A stretch of 64,000 nucleotides of DNA, from contig JACGCM010001511.1 in NCBI GenBank assembly GCA_014058105.1, positions 1,860,001-1,924,000 of the forward strand, written 5' to 3'. Every line of letters begins with the position of its first letter. Positions within the stretch are counted from its first letter, which is position 1. Position numbers and translations under genes: made by a program. This DNA is from Kingdonia uniflora (Eukaryota > Streptophyta > Magnoliopsida > Ranunculales > Circaeasteraceae). The notes beneath the pieces are model-generated. The model was not told the origin of the DNA and made no database searches. It saw only the letters and a list, made by a program, of their open reading frames with translations. Shown here piece after piece: positions 1 to 10,456 of this stretch.

Positions 1-283
1 TGTAGAAGCCCACAGTTATTTAGCTCGGGCTGGTGTGTCTGTGATATGGGGTGATGTAGGTCCTTTACCTGATGATCTTGGCTTTTTTAGGGCCAGAGAT
101 CGATGAGGATCCTTTTCTTCAATTTGAGAAAGGATGATAGGAAAGTGCAATCACTGCAAACAGATGCTAGTAGGGTTGAATTGTGATTGAAACAACGAAT
201 TCGAGCTTTTGTAATATACATTTTAGAATGATGTAGCTCTCTTGTATTGATGTATGCATGCTCGTTTATAATCTGTATTTGTA

Positions 284-1396
284 GGAGTTAGCTGATAAGA
301 AGAACGAACTGTCTGCTTTGTCCACCTCATTTAATAAATCGAATGAAGAATTGCAAAAGTGTTTGTTGGCTGCATTGAATTCCAAACTCGAATCAAATTT
401 ACTTGATTTGCAGGATCAGCTAAATGCTGTGATAATAGAACTGTCTCAGAGAGATGCTGATATAGCTGCTGCTAAAGAAAGTGTTGAAGCATATAAGGCT
501 GCATTGAAGAAGAAGAGACTCGACATTATGACTGGCAATCAAAAAGTGTTGGATTTGAATAGTATCATTTCGCAACAAAAAATTGATCTTATGAGTCTTC
601 GCAGCTCGATGTCAGAGAATGCAGATTTTGTAAAGAAACAAGATGGTGAACTTCATTATCTGAGAGTTCGTATAGATATGCTGACGCGTGACTTGCATGC
701 TGCCCGAGTTTCTTGTCAGAGGAAAAGTGATAGAGCTCGTGCCCAAGACGACAGGCATAAAAAGAAGGAACTTAATTTCGATGAGGCCCTCAACAAGTGT
801 CATATCCAGATATCCGAGGTAGAACATGAGAAACAATCTTTTGAGTTGTTACGTCTGGAAGATGACTTTCGATATACTGAATTAGATCGGAAATACCGTG
901 AGTTGCAGGAATCGGCAGTGGACGAGGGTTCGGAAGAGCCGGATGATAGTGAGGAGTGTCAGAAATTATCCAAGAAGCTGCAATTTATGAAGGACGAACT
1001 CTACCGTACTGTAGTCGTTACTGATGAGTATAAGGGTTCTCTGTTGAAGGAGAAAGAGTTCCTTATAGCGCGATGTAAACATCTTGATGAGGAGCTAATG
1101 AAGGTGAAATCCGGACTATTCAAAATTTTGCTGCTTCCTGCGGATGAAGCCTCATTACGAGCGTTTGAAGTTTTGCGCTCTGCGTGAAGAAAGTGCAAGA
1201 TGATCATGAAACTGTAAAGATGCAAGGCATGGAGTATGATTTGCAAGCTATCCGTTTAACCTTTTTGGATTCTATGATGGTGCGAGTGGTGGGAATAATG
1301 GATCTCCCGTCAACTAAAAATGTCGTTAATATGTTCTTCCCAACCTTGCTTCCTGGGGAAAGTTCTACTTTGGTACGCCCAAAGTGTGACAAATAG
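284..1396 (+). pseudogene. T1 antisense coiled-coil ORF (additional ORF of a Tat element)
   Basis: A 289-residue frame (ATG at 318, open from a splice-acceptor-like CAG/TAG at about 283) encodes an almost continuous coiled coil rich in E, K, L and Q, with an acidic patch near residues 200-210. A second frame overlapping its stop (about 1184-1396) continues the protein. The pyrimidine-rich tract and TGTAG just before 284 suggest an upstream intron, with an earlier exon in about 1-180 (residues resembling DEDPFLQFEK). It is antisense to gag-pol and sits between pol and the missing 3' LTR, where Tat elements are known to carry additional ORFs. T2 has a similar gene in the same place. The function is unknown; a structural or nucleic-acid-associated protein is a guess. 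Confidence 0.65.
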
Positions 1397-1639
1397 AAGG
1401 GTCGTTGTAACATATACTTGACCTGTATAAAATGATATGTTGAGACATTTTACACGAATTGGGTTATCCAATAAGTATCATTCAGAGTTATATGTATAAG
1501 TTGTATTTGTAAGTGTGTTAGTGATAGGTCAAATTAAAGTGTAAATTGACGATCGCACTGATAAAATGTAATAGCTATATCACAAGTCTCTAGGGAGAGC
1601 ATGTGTACTCTACAAGATATATGTTGGTCTCAAGGAGAC
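1397..1639. other. T1 non-coding spacer between antisense ORF and tandem array
   Basis: About 240 bases of AT-rich sequence with no convincing ORF. It leads into the tandem array and is probably part of the element's 3' untranslated region as read on the minus strand. Confidence 0.5.
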
Positions 1640-2625
1640 AAAATTGTTTTTGAGATAGCTGTACATAGGTCTCTTGGGAGAGTAAGTGTATTTTGATGAG
1701 CTATGTGGCGGTCCCAATTATAGGTCGGATTGAGCGAATCAATAAGCGACCTTAATGAGAGGAAATTGTATTTGAGATAGCAGGACACAGGTCTCTTAGG
1801 AGAGCAAATGTGTTTCATGAGCTATGTGGCCGTCCCAATTACAGGTCGAATTGAGCGTATCAAAAGGCGACCTTAATGAGACGAAATTGTATTTGAGATA
1901 GCTGGACACAGGTCTCTTGAGAGAGCAAATGTGTTTCATGAGCTATGTGGCGGTCCCAATTACAGGTTGAATTGAGCGTATCAATAAGCGACCTTAATGA
2001 GACAATTATATTTGAGATAGCTGAACACAGGTCTCTTGGGAGAGCAAATGTATTTCATGAGCTATGTGGCGGTCCCAATTACAGGTCCAATTTAGCGTAT
2101 CAATAAGCAACCTTAATGAGACGAAATTGTATTTGAGATAGCTGGACACAGGTCTCTTGAGAGAGCAAATGTGTTTCATGAGCTATGTGGCGGTCCCAAT
2201 TACAGGTCGAATTGAGCGTATCAATAAGCGACCTTAATGAGATAATTGTATTTGAGATAGCTGAACACAGGTCTCTTGGGAGAGCAAATGTGTTTCATGA
2301 GATATGTGGCGGTCCCAATTACAGGTCCAATTTAGCGTATCAATAAGCGACCTTAATGAGACGAAATTGTATTTGAGATAGCTGGACACAGTTCTCTTGG
2401 GAGAGCAAATGTGTTTCATGAGCTATGTGGCGGTCCCAATTACAGGTCAAATTAAGTGTATCAATAAGCGGCCTTAATGAGATAAAATTATATTTAAGAT
2501 AGCTGGACACAGGTCTCTTGGGAGAGCAAATGTGTTTCATGAGCTATGTGGTGGTCCCAATTACAGGTCGAATTGAGCGTATCAATAAGCGACCTTAATG
2601 AGACAAAATTATATTTGATAATTGA
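1640..2625. repeat. ~120-bp tandem repeat array in T1 3' region
   Basis: About eight head-to-tail copies with a spacing of 118-121 bases. Each monomer has a block around ATTTGAGATAGCTG, then CACAGGTCTCTT, then GGTCCCAATTACAGGT, then AATAAGCGACCTTAATGAGA. Copies differ by scattered substitutions and small indels, so the array is not freshly amplified. Short ORFs reading through it (each about 60 residues starting MKHICSPKR) only reflect the repeat. Tandem arrays between pol and the 3' LTR are known in Tat/Ogre elements and can seed satellites. Confidence 0.9.
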
Positions 2626-2752
2626 GGCCGGGTTGAGCGACCTTGAACAAACTTGCAATATGTATGCAGAAGGGATTCTTTATTAAATAAATCTGAATCA
2701 ACAGTCTCGTATATCAACTTTATCTCCGATACAACTTCATTCTTCGGGTATT

Positions 2753-4640
2753 CTATGGATTAGGAATTGGGATTCCGTGGTGATCACTGAGTTCTTTTGA
2801 TCCTAAGCCATTTGTTCCAGTGACGATAAAAGGTCCTTCCCAATTATCAGCTAATTTTTCAGCATTGGGTACCTTGTAATGTTGTGGTATTTCTCTGAGA
2901 ACGAGGTCATCGATTGTAAACTCTCGATGTCGAACTCTTTTGTTGTACGTTTTGGCTAAAGCCAACTGATATCGACCCAAATTGGCTATAGCTTGGTCGC
3001 GTGTCTCCTCGATCCAGTTCAAATTGTATGCTAATTGGAACTCATTCTCTTCATCTGTCATTATATGATCATGGATTGGATGGTGATATTGAGTGGGAAT
3101 GATGGCTTCAGTCCCATAGGCCAATAGAAATGGAGTACAGCCTGTTGCCGTTCATGGAGTAGTTCGGTAGGCTCAAAGTACATGTGGTAGCTCGTTCACC
3201 CAATTGCCCTTCTTGTCGTCAAGTCATTTTTTGATTCCATCTACTATTGTTCGATTTGTAATTTTTGCTTGGTTGTTCTCTTGTGGATAATATGGGTTGG
3301 ATGGAGAATGGATGATTTTGTGCTCATTGAGGAATGCCACAATTTTATATCCAACGAACTGGGGTCCGTTATCAATCCTGATGAGGTGTGGTCTGCCGAA
3401 TTGAATGATGGTGTTCTCCCAGATGAAAAGAATAACTTCTTTTTCGCGCGTTCGGCATAGTGGCACTGCTTCTACCTATTTGGTGAAGTAGTCTGTAGTA
3501 ACCAAAAGATGTTTCCTTCTGCCTGGTGCTGTAGGAAATTCCCCCACTAGGTCGAGAGCCCAACGTCTGAATGGCCAAGTAACCAGACTAAGATGGATTT
3601 TGAGTGCTGGAGTTCGTATCTTTAGTCCATGCCGCTGACAAGCGTCACATTTTCGAGCATATTCGATGGCTTGTTTCCTCACGTTAGGCCAAAACATTCC
3701 TTGAGTAATAGCTCTGTTTGTAAGAGAACAACCTGATGCGTGGGATCCACATGTGCCTTCATGTAGGTCGTGTAAGAATTAATGCACTTCTTTCTCGGAT
3801 AAACACAAGAGATATGGACCCGTGACTGAAATTTTGTACAATAGGTTGTCTTAGACAGCATATCTTGGAGCATTGTCAATTATTTTCTTTCGTTCGGCAG
3901 CATCTTCTAGGAGTGGTCCGTCGAACTTGTTGTCAGGTCTTATGTAGGTGATGAAAGGTTGTCGCCAATCATCTTCGACCTCCTCGTTGCCCCTAGTATT
4001 AATGGTATTAGTCGTGACGACATTAATACTGGGATTAGAAATAACGTCAATCTATATATAGCATTTTTCTGAACCAAGGATGCCAGTAAGGTAGGCAAGT
4101 GTATCTGAATGCCTGTATTCCCCTTTTGGGAAATGTTCGATAGAAATAGTTTTGAACTTGCTCATCCGTTCGGTAGCTGATGTGGCATAGTCAACCATTT
4201 TCCCATTGGTGTGGTATACGCCTGTATAGTGATTGACTATTTGTCAAGAATCTGTGTAAACAGAGAGTTCTGCTACACCCAATGTATGTGCCATGTCTAG
4301 ACCGTGGATCAATGCTTCATACTCGGCCTCATTATTGGTTACCTTAAAATCAAGTCGCACTGATTTTTCTAAACGATCATGTAAGGGTGTAATGAGAACC
4401 ATTCCAATTCCTAATCCTGACGGCCCGACGGAACCGTCGGTTAAAAGTTGCCAACCCTTCTTAGAAATCCATTCCGATTTATCTTCGGGTTGTTCAGGAG
4501 GAGGTTCTTCTGGTTGGTCGGGAATATCTGATTCCCAATCTGGGTCGTCTACTGGGAAATCTGCTAGGAAATTCGCTACAGCCTGACCCTTTGCTGAATG
4601 CCGAGGCTCAAAATTAATATCGTGTTCACCCAGTGCGACA
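2753..4640 (-). pseudogene. T1 archaeal-type RNase H and integrase (pol 3' part)
   Basis: Read leftwards, the second RNase H comes first (about 4470-4050; WQLLTDGSVGPSG, NNEAEYEALIHGL and VYTDS motifs). Integrase follows: an HHCC zinc-binding region near 3770-3610 ending CDACQRHG, the catalytic core with WALDLVGEFP (first Asp) and RIDNGPQFVG (second Asp), and a C-terminal domain ending at a stop at 2753. The expected catalytic glutamate in the QAEITNR motif reads QAKITNR, an E to K change. In-frame stops fall in the core and between domains. Integrase would insert the cDNA; this copy cannot. Domain order identifies the Tat lineage. Confidence 0.85.
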
Positions 4641-4642
4641 CA

Positions 4643-5900
4643 CTACTGTTGAATACGTCGTGTCTTTTCTCGTTTGGTCAAGATCTCTCTGATTGGATAA
4701 TTCGTCAGAACACAAATTGTGTTAGCCTGAAAATATTGTTTGAGCTTCTGAGATGTATAAACGAGAGCTAGAAGAAGCTTCTCGATCTTGATGTACCTCG
4801 TCTCTGCTGGAGTCAAAGCTTTACTGAAGTACACAGGTTTCTCGATTTTTTCATCCGTGCAGAGGAGGATGGAGCTGAGAGAGGTGTCCGTGACAGCTAA
4901 ATATACCATTAGCACTTCCCCTTCTGTCGGCGTACTCATTACTGGAGGGGTACCCAAATATTATTTTAGATCGAGAAAAGTTTTCTCACATTTTTTTGTC
5001 CATTTGATTTCCAAATCCTTCTTTAGCTTTCCTCGTTTTGCTCCTTGTCGCAATAGTTCGAACAATGGTCCGCATCTATCTGAAGATTTTAATACAAACC
5101 GATTGAGAACTGCGTTATTCCCGGCTAGCTTCTGAACATCTTTCTTTGTCATCGGTGAAGGCATAGCCAGGAGTACGCGTATTCTGGATGGGTCTGCTTC
5201 AATCCTGCGCTTGCTGATTAGATGGCCCAAAAACTTTCTAGACTGTACCCCGAACTGACATTTATCAGGGTTTAGACGCATCTTATAAGTTGGTAAAATC
5301 TCAAAGGTTGCTTTCAAATCTGCGAGATGGTCCTCTCTTTTGAGACTTTTACAAAGCATATCATCGATGTAAACTTTTATTGTCTTTCCGAGATGGTCTT
5401 TGAACATGTTTGTCATTAATCTTTGATAAGTTGCTCCTGCGTTCTTCAAACCGAAAGGCATGACCTTATAACAGTATAGGCCGTGCTTGGTGATCAAAGC
5501 AATCTTATCTTGATCGTCTGGGAAAAGCAGTATCTGATTATAGCCTGACGCAGCGTCCATCATAGATAAGAGTTCGTGCCCTGCTGTGGAATCGAACAGA
5601 TTGCTGATTATTGGCAATGGGAAACTGTCCTTTGGTGTATGGCGGTTGAGGTCTGTAAAATCTACACAAGCTCGGATTTTACCATTCTTCTTAGGTATTG
5701 CGACAATGTTAGATATCCAATCGGGATAGACAGCTTTCCTGATGAAACTGACTTCAATCAACTTGTCGATCTCCTTGTTGACTTCTTTACGTAATCTTGG
5801 CGCTAGACTTCGCTGCTTCTATTTTACAGGTTCTACTTTTTCTTTCAACTCTAGCTTGTGACATGCTATGGCTGGATCGATTCCTGGCATCTCATGGAAA
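4643..5900 (-). pseudogene. T1 reverse transcriptase and first RNase H
   Basis: A 266-residue open stretch (5761-4961) carries the core of a gypsy reverse transcriptase: FTDLNRHTPKDSFPLP, MMDAASGYNQI, MPFGLKNAGATYQRLM and the catalytic YIDDM at 5371-5357. Upstream residues in the same region match the usual N-terminal part of the domain. The first RNase H follows in another frame (4957-4643; LAVTDTSLSSIL, FSKALTPAETRY, LTNYPIREIL). The catalytic aspartates of the polymerase are preserved, but the frame break between the two domains and stops elsewhere make it non-functional. Confidence 0.88.
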
Positions 5901-6073
5901 GTCCATGCGAAGACATCACTATTCTGTGTGAGGAACTAAATCAGTTTCGAACGTTTATCCGAACTCAGTAAAGTTCCAATATTAGTGCCTCTTTTGCTAC
6001 CATTGATTTCGACATATTTTGTAGGCTCCATGCTTGGCAGCTGAGGTTCTGATGATCCGGCCTGCTGTGATTA

Positions 6074-6741
6074 CTATGCAGCCGGGGTTGTGACTGGTGC
6101 TGTGATGGCTGGTACCGTAGTTGCTGTTATCGCGGCTGGGTCAGCTTCTGGATAAACAGTATTATTGCAGGCACGAGCCAACTTCTGTTTACCCGTGATT
6201 TCATAAATCCCTCCCTTCCAGTCGAATCTCAGAGTCTGATGATAGGTGGAGGGAATAGCTTTCATGTTGTGCAACCAAGGTCGCCCCATGATGCCCAAGT
6301 AACTTGACTTGGCATTGATAATGTAGAATACTACATCAAGTGTAACTGGCCCCGCTGTGATAGGAAGTGTGATTTTTCCTACCCGTTCTTCCTTAGAACC
6401 GTTGAATCCAGAGGCATTGATTTCATCGGTTCGACCTTGTGTGCCAAGCCCATCTGGTCGATTGTACTCTGTAATAATAGTTCGATACAACTCCCTGTAT
6501 CGATCATCATAGTATGAAGGACTATGTTCTTCATCTTGAGCATGACGACGAGAGCGTCATGATGTGGGAAATTGACGTGCCGAACGTCGTAATCTCCAAA
6601 AGATATTCCGGCTCGTCTGTTGCTGGATTCCAGAAGTAAACGAGCTTTTTTCTCTCCCATTGATAGGTCGTGACATTCTGCTACACGTCGGCGCTTGACT
6701 CTGTTGGACGTGTTGATGATATGGCTCTCAATGAAATACAA
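6074..6741 (-). pseudogene. T1 aspartic protease region
   Basis: Two overlapping frames together encode a retropepsin-like domain. The active-site motif MIDTGSCIELL lies near 6515-6480, and the flap and downstream GRPWLHNMKAIPSTYHQ segment near 6290-6250. The ILGRxWLH-type motif is typical of Tat elements. A frameshift between the halves (around 6480-6380) breaks it. The protease would cleave the Gag-Pol polyprotein. Confidence 0.8.
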
Positions 6742-6744
6742 ATG

Positions 6745-8130
6745 CTTTTCTTCATTTACCTCACCGATCTGTACAATTGCGCCTTCATTTTAATAACTTC
6801 CATTATGGTAACTCTCGACATCGATGATGTATTCGAGCAAGCAACCTTTTGAAAATATATCGAGAAGTAGGTACTTAAGTGAGAGACATCTTTTCGTGTC
6901 ATGATGTTGGATTTGATGATGGACGCAATATGGTTTGCCTTCAATTGGTGTGAGATCCCTGGGAATTCGGAAAAGATCGTCTTTCTAAATCAGAACGTAC
7001 AGACTGGCCATAGTTGTGTTCAGCTTTGGCATGGGTGGTGGAGGCCTCTTCTTTCCTTGGCGAGTTCGTTCGTCACTGGTTTTGAAGCGCTTCTTATCTC
7101 CCCCTTGACTTTTACTGCTCTCGTGAGTGCGCTCGTCGGGGCGATTTTTGTTTGAGAGGCTGGAGTTATAAGGTTTTGGCTTTTCCACAGTCAACCTTTC
7201 AAGGTCAATGAATTGGTTGACTTTCTTGAGCATATCCTCTAATGATGGTGGTTTGCTGAGAATGAGATATTCTTTGGCTCAACTTTCCATGAGCAATGAG
7301 TTGGTAAAGGCCAAAACGGCAATCTTTTGGTCAAGATTGTCTATCTTCCGGGCTAGAATCAAGAATTTTCTTGTGAATGCCTTCAGTATTTCGCCTCGTG
7401 CTTGATTGAGGCCAAATAAAGAGTAAAGTGTTTCTTCCTTCTCCTTATTGTGTGAATAGTTCTTGATGAACAGTTCACGGAGTTGATCGAACGTCAGGAT
7501 GGAACCTTCGTCAAGGGAGTGAAACCATCGCAGAGGATCGCCTTTCAGACTAGTCGAAAAGAGGCGACAGAGGATGTGGTTTGACATAGAATACAATCCC
7601 AGTGAATCTTGGAACTCCTGTACGTGCTCCACAGGATCTCTTCCCTTGTACTTTTAAATTTTTGGTGTATGAAAGCCGGCGGACACTTCTCCGCCAAGTA
7701 AAGTCTGCGCAATTCTGCTCTTCTAGATTTTAGTCTGGCTTTTCTTCCCATCTAGAATTTGAGCGTCAAGAAGTTCTTTAATGTGTTTATCCATCTGTTC
7801 TGGGGTGAGATGTAGACGAGATGTGACTGCTCGTCGTGCGGCTCGCACTCCTTGTGGGTCGTGCTCTCCCATTGTTTTGCCTAAATGGTCCATCACTGAA
7901 ATGCGTAGTAGGTGAAGGGTGTCTCCATGTTGGTCTTCCTGTCGTAGGTCACCGACTGATGGGGTGGTAATTGTGAGCGGGAGTCACCTGTATGCCGAGC
8001 TGAAGGAGCCACCGCCCCCTTGCCCTTATTTCCCAATCTATGCAGAACTGAGACTCGCGACCCAGCGGGTTGTGGTCTTTGGTCGGCTGGTTGTTGATCT
8101 AGAAGAGCTTTTATTACGTTCTGCATGCTT
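6745..8130 (-). pseudogene. T1 gag
   Basis: The conserved gag core is in 7632-7279 (VQEFQDSLGLYSMSNHILC, DPLRWFHSLDEGSILTF, NYSHNKEKEETLYSLFGL). A basic, proline-rich stretch follows (7233-6985), then a Tat-type YCxxH...H...C region near 6960-6890. N-terminal sequence runs back to about 8126. A run of twelve C at 8198-8209 and several stops and frame changes disrupt it. Gag would form the particle that packages the element's RNA. Confidence 0.82.
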
Positions 8131-8303
8131 GCGACCTGCTTCTCCAGTTGTAGTCGCTTTTATTGTTCTTGCTGCATGGCAGTTCGTAAATCCGTCACCC
8201 CCCCCCCCCAGCAGCGTCAGGAACGTCGTTTTCTAGGTTCGTCATTCGTCAAAAAGTTTGGAAGTCGGCTTCTGGAAAATAGAACGCGGAGTATGATCGT
8301 GGG

Positions 8304-8321
8304 TTCCCACAGACGGCGCCA
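8304..8321 (-). promoter_or_regulatory. T1 primer-binding site
   Basis: On the minus strand this reads TGGCGCCGTCTGTGGGAA, two bases inside the 5' LTR. It differs by one base from the site in T2. This type of site is commonly assigned to tRNA-Arg in Ogre/Tat elements; that tRNA assignment is from memory of the family. Confidence 0.85.
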
Positions 8322-8323
8322 AA

Positions 8324-9034
8324 TGTAATGACCAATTTTCTAGTAGGTCAAAAACACATCTTACACCAGTGTTAAGAATAGATATTATGCAAGTACGACC
8401 GTAAATGTCACAGTATCTAGCGTGGAAAACCTTTTAATAGGTTAAAAACTACGACCTCTAGTGAGGATTTTGAAAAAAAAAAGAGTGTTGTATTACGATT
8501 GACTAGTTATTACAGAGAGAAAGTGGAGTGATTACAGAAAATGCAAGTATAATCTTCTCTAAGTATGTCATGTGTAAAAACTAGCCATCCATCCTCAGGG
8601 TCTTCCTTCTAGGTAGCTACTTATAGGTGTTGTAATACGACCGCTGGGTATATTTAATGATGAACGTTATGGTCGTCTGAACTTGATGAGCTTTGATGAG
8701 ATTTTCTGTAACGTCCTGATATTTGATAAACGTTATGGTCGTCTGAACTTGATTAGCTTTGATGAGATTTTCTGTAACGTCTTGATATTTGATATTTGCT
8801 GATATGTAACGGCCTTCTTAATTGCACTTCAGACCGTTTGGAGAAGATACGATCTCTTGTGGAGTTCGCATGTATGCGAGCTATTTGATGAATAGAGGAG
8901 TATCTTCTGCAGTGTGAGTTTAGAAAATGCTTCAAAATCTCTGAACTGTTCTTAGGTCTTGGATTGTTGTTGATCCGGGCTATATCAGTTCGGATACCGT
9001 ACTGAGTACGGGGTTTAGAAATAAATCCATTACA
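8324..9034 (-). repeat. T1 5' LTR (711 bp)
   Basis: The plus strand starts TGTAATGACC next to the primer site and ends ATCCATTACA, so the LTR has the TG...CA ends with a terminal TGTAATG/CATTACA inverted repeat. It contains an internal near-duplication of a GAACTTGATTAGCTTTGATG block at about 8680 and 8742. The promoter was not pinned down. Confidence 0.85.
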
Positions 9035-9052
9035 GCCTCGAATTAAACCTTA

Positions 9053-9519
9053 GAGCATCTCCTAAAGTGCCTCACTGGCTTGGTTGAAATAACACCAAAT
9101 CCAAGTCAGTGAAGCTTTATTTCCTCCAACAATACCTGACTTATATTTTTTAACAGGCGCCCAACACTGGGTGTTGGGCGCCTGCTTCATTTTTTTGAAA
9201 AAAAAAAAAAAACTTTTTTTCATCAGGTGGCTAAGAGTTCGGCGCCTGATTTTATTTTATTTATTTTTTAAATAAAAAAAAATTAGGCGTATGATTTGAA
9301 CTTTTGTGAAAAAAAATAATTTGGCGCCCAAACCTTAGGCGTCCGATTAAGTAATAAACAGGTGCCCAACACTTGGGCGACGTAAAAAAATAAGGTTGAG
9401 TCATTGATTCCAAGACTCAACCTAGCTTTTTGAGACTCAAAACCAAGTCAGTGAGGCACCGTTAGAGGTCGAAAATCCTTTGTGGCCCCTTGGATAGTGA
9501 GGCACTTTAGGAGATGCTC
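9053..9519. mobile_element. Harbinger/Tourist-like MITE, 467 bp
   Basis: The ends are perfect 24-bp inverted repeats (9053-9076 and 9496-9519, starting GAGCATCTCC) flanked by a 3-bp TTA on both sides (9050-9052 and 9520-9522). A TTA duplication is characteristic of the PIF/Harbinger superfamily. A second subterminal inverted pair lies just inside (about 9071-9085 and 9441-9455). There is no coding capacity. It sits 18 bases outside the T1 LTR. Confidence 0.8.
9154..9184. repeat. Perfect GC-rich hairpin inside the MITE
   Basis: Two perfect 14-bp arms around a TGG spacer, built from GGCGCCCAACAC. Degenerate versions of the same GGCGCC(C/T) motif recur four or five times to about 9390, separated by A- and T-runs. 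Confidence 0.85.
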
Positions 9520-9522
9520 TTA

Positions 9523-10189
9523 CGGAGAAGTCTTCACTACTCCTTATTTGTTGCTATTAACAAATGACCACTTTAAGGAAACTTTGAGAATTAATGTTGC
9601 AATCATGTTTCAAAGTGCTACGATCACCCTAAACGAACCCAAGTCAACAAATAAAGAGAGAAGTGGGGAGATTAAACAGCAACAAACGGCGTCTCCAAGT
9701 CAGGCAAGAGGAGTTACCATATAGACAAACTGGGATTATACCTGCCCGACCGCTAATGGCTTAAATGAAGTTGCTAGTAGCTGCGACCCTGTATCATATT
9801 TTATTCATAACCTTATACTTCAAAAAGATTATTTGTACTAAGATTACTTCCAGAACCAAGCTCCTCTAAGAAAAGTCAAGTATAATCATCATAATTGAGA
9901 AAGAAGTGGGTTAATACAAAAGAGTATAAAGTATAAATTTAAATTTGAGAATATATTAGTATCTTAATTTTATTTATTTATTGATTTTTTTTTTCAATTT
10001 TGGCGTATTATTCCATAATCCCGTTAAACAATAAAAACTCTTAGGATTCTTGTTATTCTCCTAACTTCTTAATCTAAATGCTTATTTGGAGTTATGTACA
10101 ATTATAGACTAATAAACCTCTAGGTATTAAGAGGTTTGAAATGATCACAAGTTCAATTTATGCAATGGGTATTTAGCTCAAATAAGACA
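9523..10189. other. Unassigned AT-rich stretch
   Basis: No gene or recognisable element. One 80-residue ORF (9482-9724) starts inside the MITE and looks spurious. It may be the remaining host context of the region. Confidence 0.4.
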
Positions 10190-10456
10190 AACTCTAAAGC
10201 TACTTCATAGAGTATTAGGAGTTTGTTAGAAGCCATATATACAAGGATGGAAATAAAGCTGCCCATTATATTGCTTTAGACCTGAGTATTGCAGAGCTTC
10301 ATATTATGTTTCTCGGGATTTTAATGTAGATTTAGTCTCTATTTGTATAGCTGATGTAAATTTAGTTTTTTCTCCTAGTTTGTAATAGTTGTTTGTGAAT
10401 ATATGAAATCTGGTGGGGGGTCTTGCCTTAACCCTAGCTTTCCCCTCAAAAAAAAA
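10190..10456 (+). mobile_element. LINE 3'-end fragment with poly-A tail
   Basis: A short reading near 10225-10275 gives SHIYKDGNKAAHYIAL, which resembles the C-terminal RNase H end of plant L1 LINEs (usual form: xxREGNxxADxLA). About 170 bases of untranslated sequence follow, then an A9 tail at 10448-10456. It abuts an oppositely oriented LINE. Orientation and tail support a 5'-truncated LINE insertion; no target duplication was found. Confidence 0.45.

Larger units (their letters stand above)
1..9034 (-). mobile_element. T1: Tat-lineage Ty3/gypsy retrotransposon, 3' part outside window
   Basis: Read on the minus strand the order is 5' LTR (8324-9034), primer-binding site, gag, protease, reverse transcriptase, RNase H, a second archaeal-type RNase H and integrase, ending near 2753. 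A tandem array and an opposite-strand ORF follow. The second RNase H between the first one and integrase, and the extra ORF beyond pol, are hallmarks of the Tat/Ogre lineage. The 3' LTR must lie left of position 1. Every coding domain carries stops or frameshifts, so this copy is dead. The five bases after the LTR, GCCTC at 9035-9039, should be the target duplication, but the partner copy is outside the window. It is related to T2 in domain order and primer site. Confidence 0.9.

Noticed and set aside
1640..2625. Regular repeats that could be taken for a CRISPR-like array, and ~60-residue ORFs inside
   Set aside because: Monomers are ~120 bp and directly adjacent with no spacers, in a plant retrotransposon. 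The ORFs only repeat with the monomers.
8198..8209. Run of twelve C as a regulatory or frameshift signal
   Set aside because: It lies in decayed gag; slippage at a homopolymer explains it better.
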